A stretch of 64,000 nt of DNA from Enterovirga rhinocerotis. Its GTDB lineage: Bacteria; Pseudomonadota; Alphaproteobacteria; Rhizobiales; Beijerinckiaceae. A program made the position numbers and the translations under genes. Within the stretch, counting starts at the first letter, position 1. Each line of letters begins with the position of its first letter. The DNA lies in the NCBI RefSeq assembly GCF_004363955.1, contig NZ_SNZR01000016.1:235157-299156 (forward strand), read 5' to 3'. Below the pieces are notes generated by a model, which did not search any database, was not told the origin of the DNA, and was given only the letters and a program-made list of their open reading frames with translations. This document shows, piece by piece, positions 19,080-28,524 of the stretch.

Positions 19080-19886
19080 TCAGCCCCTGGCGCCCTTGAA
19101 GTGGACCGGCAGGGTGAAGGTCAGGCCCTCGTCGGCCATGACCGGGGGAGGCGCCGGCAGCGGGTCGGCGCGGCGCAGCATCGCGAGGGCGGCCTCGTCG
19201 AAGGCGGCCTCTCCGGAGCTCTTCACGACGCTCGAGGTGATGAGCTTGCCGGTGCGGTCGATCGTGAAGGAGACCGTGACCTCCTGCAGGCTGTGCTTGG
19301 CGCCGCCCGGATAGCGCTTGTTGCGGTCGAGATGGCGGCTCAGCCGCCGATGCCAGGTGGCGACGACACGGCTCGTGCTGGATCCGGTTCCCTGGACGGG
19401 CGCGGTGGATTTCGGCGCCTCGGACGCCTTGTCGATCGTGGGCGGGGCGGTGGCCTCGGCGGCGACCGATTCCTGCGAGGCGGTCGAGGGGCGCGCCGTC
19501 GGGGTCGGCTCCTCCTCCTCCTTCGGCTTCTCCGGCGTGTCGGTCGTCACGACGCGGTCCGGGTCGTCGCTTTCGACCGGGGTGTCCTGCGGCAGGTTGG
19601 TCTTCTCGGTCACGGCCGTCTGCTCGACCTGGGCCGTCGAGGCTTCCGAGGCCTCCGATTCCGGCCCCGGCGGCAGGTCCGTCTGGTCGTTCCGGGTCGA
19701 GGTCAGCTCGATGCCGATCTCGATGGCCGGCGCACCGTCCTCGTCGTCCGCCTCGACCGAGTTCATGTCGCGGACGGCGGCGGCGATGGCGGCGGCGTGG
19801 ATACCGAGCGCCAGCAGGAAGGCTCCGGCCCAGAGGACAGCGGTCCGGCTGCGGCGCCGATTATAGGCGGTGGATGGCTCGGCCAT
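19080..19886 (-). CDS. tonB: TonB energy-transducing protein
   Basis: This 268-residue inner-membrane protein links the ExbBD motor to outer-membrane receptors. One N-terminal helix (about residues 16-36) is followed by a long acidic, Pro/Thr/Glu-rich periplasmic spacer (about 45-170). The C-terminal TonB domain contains [27 protein letters not shown] and [18 protein letters not shown]. The start ATG at 19886 lies 11 bases after exbD, so exbB-exbD-tonB form one operon. No TonB-dependent receptor is nearby, so the substrates are set elsewhere. Confidence 0.94.
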   Translation of the reverse strand: MAEPSTAYNRRRSRTAVLWAGAFLLALGIHAAAIAAAVRDMNSVEADDEDGAPAIEIGIELTSTRNDQTDLPPGPESEASEASTAQVEQTAVTEKTNLPQDTPVESDDPDRVVTTDTPEKPKEEEEPTPTARPSTASQESVAAEATAPPTIDKASEAPKSTAPVQGTGSSTSRVVATWHRRLSRHLDRNKRYPGGAKHSLQEVTVSFTIDRTGKLITSSVVKSSGEAAFDEAALAMLRRADPLPAPPPVMADEGLTFTLPVHFKGARG

Positions 19887-19897
19887 GGGGTCGACCC

Positions 19898-20392
19898 TCA
19901 GGGAGCGGGTTTCGCGGCAGGCGGCGACGCGGGGGGCGCGGCGCCTGCCGGCGTCGCGGCGGCTTCGGGCACGCCTTCCAGCGCGACCAGAGCGACCTTC
20001 AGATAGCCTCCCGCACGCAGGACTTCGAGGACGCTCATGAGCTCGCCGTAGGGCACCGCCTTGTCGGCACGCAGGAAGATGCGACGATCTTTCGCGCCGG
20101 TGCCCGAGCGGTCGAGGTCCCGCACGAGGTCGACCCGCTTCACCGGGGTCTCGCCGAGATGGACCGCGAGATCGGACTTGATGCTGACGTAGATCGGCTT
20201 GTCCGGCTTCTTCGTCGGCTGCGCTGTCGAGGTCGGCAGGTCGATCGGCAGGTCGACCGTCGAGAGCGGCGCGGCGACCATGAAGATGATCAGGAGCACC
20301 AGCATGACGTCGATGAACGGCGTCACGTTGATCTCGTGGGCTTCGGCGAAATCGTCGTCGTCGCCGGAGCCTTCGCCGAGGGACGCGCCCAT
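19898..20392 (-). CDS. exbD: Biopolymer transport protein ExbD
   Basis: This 164-residue protein has a single N-terminal membrane helix in [22 protein letters not shown]. Its conserved aspartate carries the proton current with ExbB. The periplasmic domain ends in an unusual Ala/Pro-rich tail of about 25 residues. It lies four bases after exbB and 11 before tonB. The N-terminal acidic patch ([13 protein letters not shown]) is typical of alphaproteobacterial ExbD. Confidence 0.96.
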   Translation of the reverse strand: MGASLGEGSGDDDDFAEAHEINVTPFIDVMLVLLIIFMVAAPLSTVDLPIDLPTSTAQPTKKPDKPIYVSIKSDLAVHLGETPVKRVDLVRDLDRSGTGAKDRRIFLRADKAVPYGELMSVLEVLRAGGYLKVALVALEGVPEAAATPAGAAPPASPPAAKPAP

Positions 20393-20395
20393 GCC

Positions 20396-21556
<1,161 letters not shown>

Positions 21557-21985
21557 AGTCCCGCCTGATGCGCCGCGCCAATCCGCAGCCATCGCATTCG
21601 TGAGCCCAAGGGCGCGACTTACTCTCTCCACAATACTTGCGTCAAATCCGATTGTGCGCCGCGCCAAAGGCTCGCAGTGCGGCTCAACTATTGTTTGGAA
21701 CAAGTTTAAACTGGAAAATAGCCACCCGGACTTGCGCTAATGCGCCGATGACCTGGGCCTCGTTGGCCCGGCGGCGAGCCGGCGCGCACTCCCCGTCGCG
21801 GGCGGTCCATGATGCATCCGCCCGCATCCTCGCGGCACGTCGTCGATGGGCTCGAGGGGCGTCGGCAGCATCCGCCATTCGGACGGGAACCTCGGCCCTC
21901 CGGCCTCGTTCGTATCCGCCCGGCGCTCGGTCGAACGTCTTCTGTGCCAATGCGTTGGAAACTTAACAAAGTTGAGGGCTCAGGC
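21557..21985. other. Divergent regulatory region between exbB and the Crp/Fnr gene
   Basis: This 429-base intergenic stretch between divergent genes is clearly less GC-rich in its centre (about 21690-21735) than its surroundings. It holds an ICE-like palindrome at 21694. Near 21955-21970 it has an A/T-rich run (ggaaacttaacaaagttgag) just before the Crp-family start. No open frame here looks coding. Confidence 0.6.
21694..21710. promoter_or_regulatory. ICE-like (Irr) operator upstream of exbB
   Basis: TTTGGAACAAGTTTAAA agrees with the palindromic iron control element TTTAGAA-N3-TTCTAAA at about 11 of 14 defined positions. It lies some 138 bases before the exbB ATG. Irr is known to regulate iron-uptake genes in Hyphomicrobiales. 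The match is imperfect and unconfirmed. Confidence 0.35.
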
Positions 21986-22729
21986 ATGCCGACATCCCTA
22001 TCCAACGGCCCCTTGGGTACGGATTCCGACATGGCCGAGCTACACGTGCGCAATCAGCTTCTCGCCGCTCTCGCACGGGAGGAGCGGGACGGCCTGCTCG
22101 CCGCGTCGAACCTCGTCCATTTCGGTTCTGGCGAAGTGCTGCACGAGTCCGGCCGACCGATCGAGCAGGTCTATTTCGTGGAGAGCAGCCTCCTCTCCTG
22201 CCTGTCGGGCCGGGCGGGACGCGATCAGATCGAGGTTGCCATGATCGGACGTGACGGCATGGCTGGCATCTCCGTCGCGCTGGGGGTGGCCGAGACGCCG
22301 TTCCGCATCGTCGCCCAGCGCTCCGGAGCGGCCTATCGCTGCCCGGCGCAGGCGTTCATCCGCATCCTCGACGAGAGCGCATCCGTCCGGATGACGATCC
22401 TGCGTTATGCGCAGATCTTCACGGCCCAGATCGCCGAGACCGGGCGCGCCAATGCGCGCCAGACGGTCGAGGCGCGCCTCGCACGCTGGCTGCTGATGGC
22501 GCATGACCGGATCGACGGCAACGAGATCATGCTGACCCACGAGAGCCTCGCGCACATGCTCGGCGTCCGCCGCCCGGGCGTCACGGTCGCGCTTCACGTG
22601 TTGGAGGGGGGCCGCATGATCCGCTCGCGCCGGGGGTCGATCGAGATCCTGGATCGCGCCAAGCTGGAAGATGCGGCCCAGGGTTCCTACGGCGTTCCCG
22701 AGGCCGAGTATCGGCGCCTGATCGGCTGA
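21986..22729 (+). CDS. Crp/Fnr-family transcriptional regulator
   Basis: This 247-residue regulator has an N-terminal cyclic-nucleotide-binding-like beta roll (about residues 30-145) and a C-terminal winged helix (about 160-230) with LTHESLAHMLGVRRPGVTVALHVL as the HTH. It lacks the Fnr cysteine cluster, and the roll does not show the full cAMP phosphate-binding cassette, so the ligand is unknown. The chosen ATG is preceded by GAGGG at normal spacing. It diverges from the exbB operon across a 429-base region, and its own 3' end carries two hairpins before the convergent OmpA-like gene. Confidence 0.93.
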   Translation: MPTSLSNGPLGTDSDMAELHVRNQLLAALAREERDGLLAASNLVHFGSGEVLHESGRPIEQVYFVESSLLSCLSGRAGRDQIEVAMIGRDGMAGISVALGVAETPFRIVAQRSGAAYRCPAQAFIRILDESASVRMTILRYAQIFTAQIAETGRANARQTVEARLARWLLMAHDRIDGNEIMLTHESLAHMLGVRRPGVTVALHVLEGGRMIRSRRGSIEILDRAKLEDAAQGSYGVPEAEYRRLIG

Positions 22730-22731
22730 CC

Positions 22732-22760
22732 GGTCCGCGCCCCGAACGAGGGCGCGGTCC
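22732..22760 (+). terminator. Hairpin immediately after the Crp/Fnr gene
   Basis: GGTCCGCGCCC (22732-22742) pairs with GGGCGCGGTCC (22750-22760) with one mismatch, three bases after the stop codon. There is no U-run, so termination would rely on the GC stem or Rho. Confidence 0.5.
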
Positions 22761-22777
22761 GTTCCATCGATGCCGGC

Positions 22778-22799
22778 CGGGCGCCTCGAGGGGCGCCCG
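22778..22799. terminator. Bidirectional hairpin between convergent genes
   Basis: CGGGCGCC and GGCGCCCG form a perfect 8-bp stem around a 6-base loop. It is nine bases beyond the end of the OmpA-like gene and about 50 bases after the Crp-family gene, so it could end both transcripts. Confidence 0.5.
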
Positions 22800-22808
22800 A
22801 CCGGTCGT

Positions 22809-24740
22809 TCAGCGGCGCGGCGCCGGAGCCGGAGCCGGCGCGCCGCCGCCCTCCAGCAGGGGCGTGATGCGACGGAGCGTGACGCGGCGGTTGGCGCGCT
22901 CGGCTCCGCCCGTCTGGACCTTGAGCTGCTGGCTGCCATAGCCCTGGGTGGTCAGGTTCTCCGGCGGGACGCCGAACTGGTCCTGCAGGGCGACCGCGAC
23001 CGATTCCGCCCTGCGATCCGAGAGCGAGAGGTTGTCCTCGTCGCTGCCGACCGCGTCGGTATGTCCCTCGACCAGGAACACCTCCTTCGGATCACGCTGG
23101 ATCGCCGCCTTCAGCGCGCGGGCGATGACCTCGAGGCGAGCGACCTCGTTGGGGCCGAGCTGCCAGGAGCCGGTCTCGAAGGTCACCGTGTCGACGTCGA
23201 CGCGCGGCATCCGCGCCCGGACGTCCGGGCTGTAGCGAACCTCGTCCAGCGTATAGCGCCGCTGCAGCCGCTCGACGGGAGGCGCGGTCAGGGCGCCGTA
23301 GACGTCGTCGTAGCCCGCTCCTTCCATGTCGACGATGTAGCGCTCGCGCGGGATCGACATGACCGGCGGCGGCAGCGGCACGAAATAGCCGCCGGGCCGC
23401 GCCGGGCCGCGCGGACGGTTGTCGATGATGATCACCTCGCGGCCGTCCGGCCCCCGGCGGGAGCGCCGGATGAGCCGCCCGCTGTCATCCACATAGGTCA
23501 CGATCGAATAGCCGCCCGGCCGCTGCGTGTAATAGACCGTCTCGCGGCCGCGCCGCTCGAAACGGTCGCCGGGTCCCCGCCGGAAGCGGTCGTAATCGTC
23601 GTTGCGGATGATGGTCCGGCCACCCTCGCGGATGATGGTCCGGCCTCCCGGCTCCCGGATGATGGTGCGGTCTCCCTCCCGGCTCTCGCGCCGGTCGCGC
23701 CGCAGATCGTCGATGCCGCGCGGCGCGGGCCGCGTGTCGCGCGCATCGCGGTCACGCGGATCACGGTCCCTTGGATCACGGTCCCTCGGATCGCGGTCAC
23801 GGCCATCGCGGTCCCGCGGGTCGCGGTCACGGCCGTCACGGTCGCGCGGATCACGGTCGCGGGGGTCGCGGTCGCGGGGATCGCGCCGGTCGCGATCCGT
23901 CTCGGGCCGTGTGTCCCGAGGATCGCGTGTCTCGGGCCGGCGGTCGCGGTCGTCCCTCGCACCCGGACGGCCGTCCCGATCGTCCCGCGTCCCGGGGCGG
24001 GGATCCCGGCGGTCATCCGTCCCGCGGACAGGCGGCGCCTCGGGCTTCTGGGTCGGCGGGGCCGGTCGCGTGTCGGGCCGGTCGGGCTGCGTCCCGCGGA
24101 CAGGCGGCGCCTCGGGCTTCTGCGTCGGTGCGACCGGTCGGGTCTCGGGCCGCTCGGGCTGAGCGCCGCCACGGGCAGGTGGTGCCTCGGGCTTCGCTCC
24201 CGGCGATGTCGGGCGCGGCTCGGGCCGCTCGGGTCGCTCGGGTTGCGTCGCGCGCGGCGGGGTCTCCGGCTTCTGGGTCGGTGCCGTCGGGCGCGGTTGA
24301 GGCCGTTCGGGCTGAGCTGCCCGGGGGGGCGCTTCGGGCTTCTGCACGGGCGGCGTCTGACGGGGCTCCGGCCGTTCGGGCTGAGGGCGGGTGGGCGCCT
24401 GGCGAGGTTCGGGCCTCTCCGGCTGCGCCGCGCGGGCAGCCGGCGCCTCCGGGCGGGGGGCGCGCGGCTCGGGCCGCGGTTCGGGACGTTGGGCGGGCGC
24501 TGCCCGGGGTTCCGCCCGCTCGGGCTGGGCGGCGCGGGGCGGGGCGTCGGGACGCTGCGCGGGGGCCTGGCGCGGCTCCGGACGTTCGCGGCGCGGCTCG
24601 GGGCGATCCTCGCCCGCGCGGGGCGCCGGCTGCGCGAAAGCGGGCATCGCGGCCAGGACCATGGCGGGCAGGACGCTGCCGGCCAGCAGGCTGCGCCGGA
24701 GGTTCGAGCGGATGGTCGACGGGAGTCGGTTCGTGATCAT
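22809..24740 (-). CDS. OmpA-family protein with long Pro/Arg/Glu and Asp-Pro-Arg repeats
   Basis: This 643-residue envelope protein has a signal peptide (about residues 15-37, ending AMPAFAQ). A low-complexity region spans about residues 38-350, and a C-terminal OmpA-like peptidoglycan-binding domain spans about 500-620. In the OmpA domain, FLVEGHTDAVGSDEDNLSLSDRRAESVAVAL holds the conserved Asp and Arg. The first repeat zone uses units such as QPERPEPR and a 24-residue period (TQKPEAPPVRG...). The second is a run of DPRDRD/DGRDRD hexads near residues 285-335. A middle part has tandem GGRTIIRE motifs. It is far longer than ordinary OmpA-like lipoproteins. The repeats probably form an extended, charge-alternating spacer. 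Confidence 0.88.
   Translation of the reverse strand: MITNRLPSTIRSNLRRSLLAGSVLPAMVLAAMPAFAQPAPRAGEDRPEPRRERPEPRQAPAQRPDAPPRAAQPERAEPRAAPAQRPEPRPEPRAPRPEAPAARAAQPERPEPRQAPTRPQPERPEPRQTPPVQKPEAPPRAAQPERPQPRPTAPTQKPETPPRATQPERPERPEPRPTSPGAKPEAPPARGGAQPERPETRPVAPTQKPEAPPVRGTQPDRPDTRPAPPTQKPEAPPVRGTDDRRDPRPGTRDDRDGRPGARDDRDRRPETRDPRDTRPETDRDRRDPRDRDPRDRDPRDRDGRDRDPRDRDGRDRDPRDRDPRDRDPRDRDARDTRPAPRGIDDLRRDRRESREGDRTIIREPGGRTIIREGGRTIIRNDDYDRFRRGPGDRFERRGRETVYYTQRPGGYSIVTYVDDSGRLIRRSRRGPDGREVIIIDNRPRGPARPGGYFVPLPPPVMSIPRERYIVDMEGAGYDDVYGALTAPPVERLQRRYTLDEVRYSPDVRARMPRVDVDTVTFETGSWQLGPNEVARLEVIARALKAAIQRDPKEVFLVEGHTDAVGSDEDNLSLSDRRAESVAVALQDQFGVPPENLTTQGYGSQQLKVQTGGAERANRRVTLRRITPLLEGGGAPAPAPAPRR
23745..24162. 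repeat. Coding tandem repeats inside the OmpA-like gene
   Basis: Two repeat tracts lie in the reading frame. From about 23745 to 23890 the sequence repeats an 18-base theme (such as cgcggatcacggtc) encoding DPRDRD. From 24019 a 72-base unit beginning gtcccgcggacagg recurs exactly one period later at 24091 and then decays through further related units. Unit lengths are multiples of three, so copy-number changes would keep the frame. Confidence 0.75.
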
Positions 24741-25009
24741 GGTCTCGCTTTCTGCTTCGCGGACCCCTCGACACGGCCATGCGGAGATGTCGAAGACGTC
24801 CGGAAGGGTTGGCCGATCGGACGGGATCCTAGGAAACCTCGATGAACCTCGGCTGTCCGGAACGTTCGGGGTTCCGTTCGGTTTCAGCTTGGCCGTTGCG
24901 GCACCCGCTCGGGGCCTGCGGGCCGCCGCACCGGAGGCGCGACGCCAAGGCCCCCTTGGCGGAGCCTTGTGCTTCGCCTAGACCTCCGCGCATCGCGGAG
25001 ATCGCTCGA

Positions 25010-25570
25010 TTGTCGTCAGTCGTCCTGCTGAAGCCCCGCCGGTTCGCCGATCCACGCGGCTGGTTCATGGAAACCTATAGCCGGCGCGCCCTCGCCGAAC
25101 GCGGCATCGACGTCGAGTTCGTGCAGGACAACCATTCGCTGTCGCGGCCTGCGGGGACCCTGCGGGGACTGCATTTCCAGACCCCCCCGCACGCGCAGGG
25201 CAAGCTCGTGCGCTGCACCGCCGGGCGGATCATGGATTACGCGCTCGACGTCCGGCAGGGCTCGCCGACCTATGGCCGCTTCCTCGCCGCCGAGCTCTCG
25301 GCCGAGAACGGGCACCAGCTCTGGGTCCCGGCGGGCTTCGCCCATGCCTTCGTCACGCTCGAGGCCGACAGCGAGGTCGTCTACAAGGTGACCGATTACT
25401 ACGCGCCCGATTGCGACGGCGGCATCCGCTTCGAGGGCGCCGGGATCGACTGGCCTTTGCCGGGTGTCGATCCCGTCCTGTCGGACAAGGACCGCGCGCT
25501 GCCGACGCTCGCGGATTTCGACAGCCCCTTCCCCTATGACGGGCATCCGCTGCCCGACCGGCTCGATTGA
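25010..25570 (+). CDS. rfbC: dTDP-4-dehydrorhamnose 3,5-epimerase
   Basis: RfbC isomerises dTDP-4-keto-6-deoxyglucose to the L-rhamno form. The protein reads VVLLKPRRFADPRGWFMETYSRRAL at its start. It has the catalytic His in LRGLHFQTPPHAQGKLVRC and the tyrosine region VVYKVTDYYAPDCDGGIRF. No ATG fits. I place the start at TTG 25010, nine bases after GCGGAG, giving 186 residues, the usual family length. A longer frame from 24842 would add 56 residues of arginine-rich, non-homologous sequence. It is followed 26 bases later by rfbB. Confidence 0.93.
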   Translation: MSSVVLLKPRRFADPRGWFMETYSRRALAERGIDVEFVQDNHSLSRPAGTLRGLHFQTPPHAQGKLVRCTAGRIMDYALDVRQGSPTYGRFLAAELSAENGHQLWVPAGFAHAFVTLEADSEVVYKVTDYYAPDCDGGIRFEGAGIDWPLPGVDPVLSDKDRALPTLADFDSPFPYDGHPLPDRLD

Positions 25571-25596
25571 AACCGGCCGACCGGTAAGGAGACCGC

Positions 25597-26664
25597 ATGA
25601 CGTCCCGTATCCTCGTCACCGGCGGCGCCGGCTTCATCGGCTCGGCCCTCGTGCGCCACCTCGTCCGGGAGAGCTCCTATCGGGTGCTGAACCTCGACAA
25701 GCTGACCTATGCCGGCACGCTCACCTCCGTCGAGGAGGTCTCGGGCGATCCGCGCTATTCCTTCGTGCAGGCCGATATCTGCGATGCCGACGCGCTGGCG
25801 CGGATCTTCGGCGAATTCGATCCGGACATCGTCGTCCATCTCGCCGCCGAGAGCCATGTCGACCGCTCGATCGACGGGCCGGACGCCTTCATCGAGACCA
25901 ACATCGTCGGCACCTACCGCATGCTGCGGGCCGCGACGGCGCATTGGAAGACGCTCAGCCCCGAGCGCCGCGACGCCTTCCGCTTCCACCACGTCTCGAC
26001 CGACGAGGTCTTCGGCTCGCTGGGCGCCGAGGGCTTCTTCGTCGAGACGACGCCCTACGACCCGCGCTCGCCCTATTCGGCCTCGAAGGCGGGCTCCGAC
26101 CATCTCGTGCGGGCCTGGCACCACACATATGGCCTGCCGGTCGTCGCGACGAACTGCTCGAACAATTACGGGCCGTATCATTTCCCCGAGAAGCTGATCC
26201 CGCTGGTGATCCTGAAGGCGCTGGCCGGCGAGACCCTGCCCGTCTACGGCACCGGCGAGAACGTCCGCGACTGGCTCTTCGTCGAGGACCATGTCCGCGC
26301 CATCCGCCGGGTCTTCGAGGCCGGAAAGCCGGGCGAGACCTACAATGTCGGCGGCAATGCCGAGCGCACCAATCTCGAGGTCGTCAAGACCCTCTGCGCC
26401 GTGCTCGACGAGCTCCGCCCGCGCGCCGGCGGCGGCTCCTATGCCGAGCAGATCGGCTTCGTCGCCGACCGGCCGGGCCACGACCTGCGCTACGCCATCG
26501 ACGCGACGAAGCTGCGCGACGAACTCGGCTGGGAGCCGCGCGAGAGCTTCGACACCGGAATCCGCAAGACGGTCGCGTGGTATCTCGCCAACGAACCCTG
26601 GTGGCGCGCCATCCAGGCCGGCCAGTACGGCGGCGAGCGCCTCGGCCTCAAGGCCGCCGGCTGA
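25597..26664 (+). CDS. rfbB: dTDP-glucose 4,6-dehydratase
   Basis: This 355-residue extended SDR enzyme makes dTDP-4-keto-6-deoxyglucose. The NAD-binding motif is at the N-terminus ([16 protein letters not shown]). The catalytic set is visible in [11 protein letters not shown] (Thr-Asp-Glu) and the active-site YSASKAG (Tyr-x3-Lys). AAKEAGSDH-type helix residues and the [17 protein letters not shown] stretch are typical. The start has AAGGAG at good spacing. It lies between rfbC and rfbD, although rfbD is separated by a palindromic repeat element. Confidence 0.97.
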   Translation: MTSRILVTGGAGFIGSALVRHLVRESSYRVLNLDKLTYAGTLTSVEEVSGDPRYSFVQADICDADALARIFGEFDPDIVVHLAAESHVDRSIDGPDAFIETNIVGTYRMLRAATAHWKTLSPERRDAFRFHHVSTDEVFGSLGAEGFFVETTPYDPRSPYSASKAGSDHLVRAWHHTYGLPVVATNCSNNYGPYHFPEKLIPLVILKALAGETLPVYGTGENVRDWLFVEDHVRAIRRVFEAGKPGETYNVGGNAERTNLEVVKTLCAVLDELRPRAGGGSYAEQIGFVADRPGHDLRYAIDATKLRDELGWEPRESFDTGIRKTVAWYLANEPWWRAIQAGQYGGERLGLKAAG

Positions 26665-26673
26665 GACGGCCCA

Positions 26674-26813
26674 CCCTCCCCTGGAGGGGGAGGGTCGGAC
26701 CGCAGGTCCGGGGTGGGGTGATGCGGGGTCTCCGCATCAAAGACGATGGCGATGAGGACAGGTGGCTTCACCCACCCCGCCGGCTTCGCCGTCGCCCCCC
26801 TCCAGGAGAGGGT
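26674..26813. repeat. Composite palindromic element, family A, copy 2
   Basis: It has the same two-arm architecture and orientation as the copy at 588: left arm with GGACC-GCA-GGTCC, right arm with GCCGGCTTCGCCG. The distal arm is slightly decayed (ccctccaggagagggt). It occupies most of the 202-base gap between rfbB and rfbD and splits what is usually a tight rfb operon. Confidence 0.85.
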
Positions 26814-26866
26814 GAGGAGCCGGGCCTGCCACGATGTGTGACCCGATCGAACAGAGGGGCTTGACC

Positions 26867-27739
26867 ATGGACATCCTGGTGACGGGCGGAACGGGGCAGG
26901 TCGGGATCGAGTTGCTGCGGCAATCCTGGCCCGACGGCGTGCGGCTTCACGCGCCCGGCCGCGACGAACTCGACCTCGCCGATCCGACTTCCGTGGCGCG
27001 CGTCGCGGCGGCACGCCCCTGGGCGGCGATCATCTCGTCCGGAGCCTACACGGCGGTCGACAAGGCGGAGAGCGACGTCGCGGCCGCCTGGGCGGCGAAC
27101 GCCCTCGCCCCGGCCATCCTCGCCAAGGCGGCGGCCGAGGCCGGCGCGCCGATCCTGCACCTGTCGACCGACTACGTCTTCGCGGGCGACAAGCCGGAGC
27201 CCTATGTCGAGGACGATCCGGTGGGGCCGATCAGCGTCTACGGAGCCTCGAAGGAGGGCGGCGAGCAGGCCGTGCGGACGGCCAATCCGCGACACGCGAT
27301 CCTGCGGACGGCCTGGGTCGTCTCCCCGCACCGCAGCAACTTCCTGCGCACCATGCTGCGCCTCGCGGGCGACCGTGACGAGCTCCGCGTCGTCGCCGAC
27401 CAGCAGGGCTGCCCGACCTTCGCGGCCGATCTCGCGGCGGCGAGCCGCACCATCGTCCTGCGCCAGATCGCCGAGCCGGACGCGCCCTCCGGCACCTTCC
27501 ACTTCGTGGGCGAGGGCGATGCGACCTGGGCCGGCTTCGCCGAGGCCATCATGGCCGCCTCCGCGGCCCGCGGCGGCCCCTCCGCCCGGATCGTGCCGAT
27601 CACCACGGCCGAATACCCGACGCCGGCCCGCCGCCCCGCCAATTCCCGCCTGTCGACGGAGAAGCTGCGCGCGGCCTACGGGATCGTGCCGCCGCCATGG
27701 CGGGACTCGCTGGAGGTCGCGATCGCAGCGCTGGGGTGA
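26867..27739 (+). CDS. rfbD: dTDP-4-dehydrorhamnose reductase
   Basis: RfbD reduces dTDP-4-keto-L-rhamnose to dTDP-L-rhamnose with NAD(P)H. The 290-residue protein starts MDILVTGGTGQVGIELL, with the nucleotide motif at the N-terminus as expected. I chose this ATG (GAGGGG upstream) over one 11 codons earlier. The LSTDYVFAGDK motif and YGASKEGGEQAV (Tyr-x3-Lys) are intact. rfbA, the thymidylyltransferase that completes the usual quartet, is not in this window. The next gene is convergent. Confidence 0.96.
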   Translation: MDILVTGGTGQVGIELLRQSWPDGVRLHAPGRDELDLADPTSVARVAAARPWAAIISSGAYTAVDKAESDVAAAWAANALAPAILAKAAAEAGAPILHLSTDYVFAGDKPEPYVEDDPVGPISVYGASKEGGEQAVRTANPRHAILRTAWVVSPHRSNFLRTMLRLAGDRDELRVVADQQGCPTFAADLAAASRTIVLRQIAEPDAPSGTFHFVGEGDATWAGFAEAIMAASAARGGPSARIVPITTAEYPTPARRPANSRLSTEKLRAAYGIVPPPWRDSLEVAIAALG

Positions 27740-27758
27740 GACCGTCGCGGCCGGCCGT

Positions 27759-28058
27759 TTAGAGACCTGCCGCCTTGCGCAGGATGTCGTCGACGCGTGT
27801 CTGCCAACCGCGGCCCGACTTGCGGTAGTGCTCGGCGACGTCGGCCGACAGGCGGATGCCGACGGCGACTTTCGTGGGCGCCTTCTGCTTGCCCCGCGTC
27901 CGCCTGATCGAGGCGGCTAGATCCGGGAAGACCTCGGCGAAGGGCTTGGCCGCGGCGAAATCCTCGGCCGTCCATTCGGGGCTGTCTTCGACCTCGGCGA
28001 GGTCTTCGTCCGTGTAGCCTTGCGCCTTGTCGGGGGCAGCCTTCTCAGCGTTGCTCAT
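27759..28058 (-). CDS. brnA: BrnA-family antitoxin
   Basis: This 99-residue protein has an acidic N-terminal half (EDLAEVEDSPEWTAEDFAAAKPF) that should wrap the toxin. The C-terminal ribbon-helix-helix-like domain (VAVGIRLSADVAEHYRKSGRGWQTRVDDILRKAA) is typical of BrnA DNA-binding antitoxins. It overlaps the brnT gene by 14 bases, so antitoxin follows toxin in the usual brnTA order. The pair probably represses its own promoter. It ends 19 bases from the convergent rfbD. Confidence 0.92.
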   Translation of the reverse strand: MSNAEKAAPDKAQGYTDEDLAEVEDSPEWTAEDFAAAKPFAEVFPDLAASIRRTRGKQKAPTKVAVGIRLSADVAEHYRKSGRGWQTRVDDILRKAAGL

Positions 28059-28323
28059 AGAGAGCCCTTTCTTTCGTACTCGCGGGCCGGACGCTGACGA
28101 GGCCGATGGCCTCGCTGCCCAGCGGCGAGAACACGACCACGACGATACCGTGGGCCGCCATCGGGCCGATCGCCATGATCCGGACACGGCCGGTGACGCG
28201 GCTCGGATAGGTCGGGACGATCAGCGCCGCATCGAAGTCGAAATCCGTCGCCACATCGTTCTGGTCGATGTGGTGGCGCGCGAGGTTCGCGAGCCGCTTG
28301 GGTTCGTCGATCACGAAGATCAT
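28045..28323 (-). CDS. brnT: BrnT-family toxin (RelE-fold ribonuclease)
   Basis: This 92-residue toxin matches BrnT. It has a start like FVIDEPKRLANLARHHIDQNDV, a central beta core (RIMAIGPMAAHGIVVVVFSP), and a C-terminal IGLVSVRPASTKERALYEQR with the basic residues used for RNA cleavage. Family members arrest growth by cutting RNA. A 6-bp-arm inverted repeat touches the start codon, and no Shine-Dalgarno is visible, so the message may be leaderless or nearly so. Confidence 0.9.
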   Translation of the reverse strand: MIFVIDEPKRLANLARHHIDQNDVATDFDFDAALIVPTYPSRVTGRVRIMAIGPMAAHGIVVVVFSPLGSEAIGLVSVRPASTKERALYEQR

Positions 28324-28340
28324 TCGTATCGTCTATACGA
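28324..28340. promoter_or_regulatory. Inverted repeat at the brnT start, candidate BrnTA operator
   Basis: TCGTAT and ATACGA flank a 5-base centre directly upstream of the brnT ATG. A TTGACG that could be a -35 lies at 28357-28352 on the minus strand. No -10 at standard spacing is clear. Confidence 0.45.
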
Positions 28341-28524
28341 TAAGCGTGCAACGTCAACCTGGCGCCTCGATTGCCAAGCTCCGGGCGGCGTCGAAATCCT
28401 CCGCTCCATTCACGGCCGGCGCGACCGACAGCGACTGCTGTAACCTCGTCGCCCGCCTTCACGCCTCGCCCGCCCCAATGCTAGAGCGACGTGAACCGGC
28501 CCGCGGGCCGAACGGGAGGATCGA

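Noticed and set aside
23745..24162. CRISPR-like array
   Set aside because: The periodic sequence is a coding tandem repeat in frame in the OmpA-like protein, without unique spacers.
27759..28323. Mobile genomic island around brnTA
   Set aside because: No integrase, direct repeats or tRNA nearby, and composition is like the neighbours.
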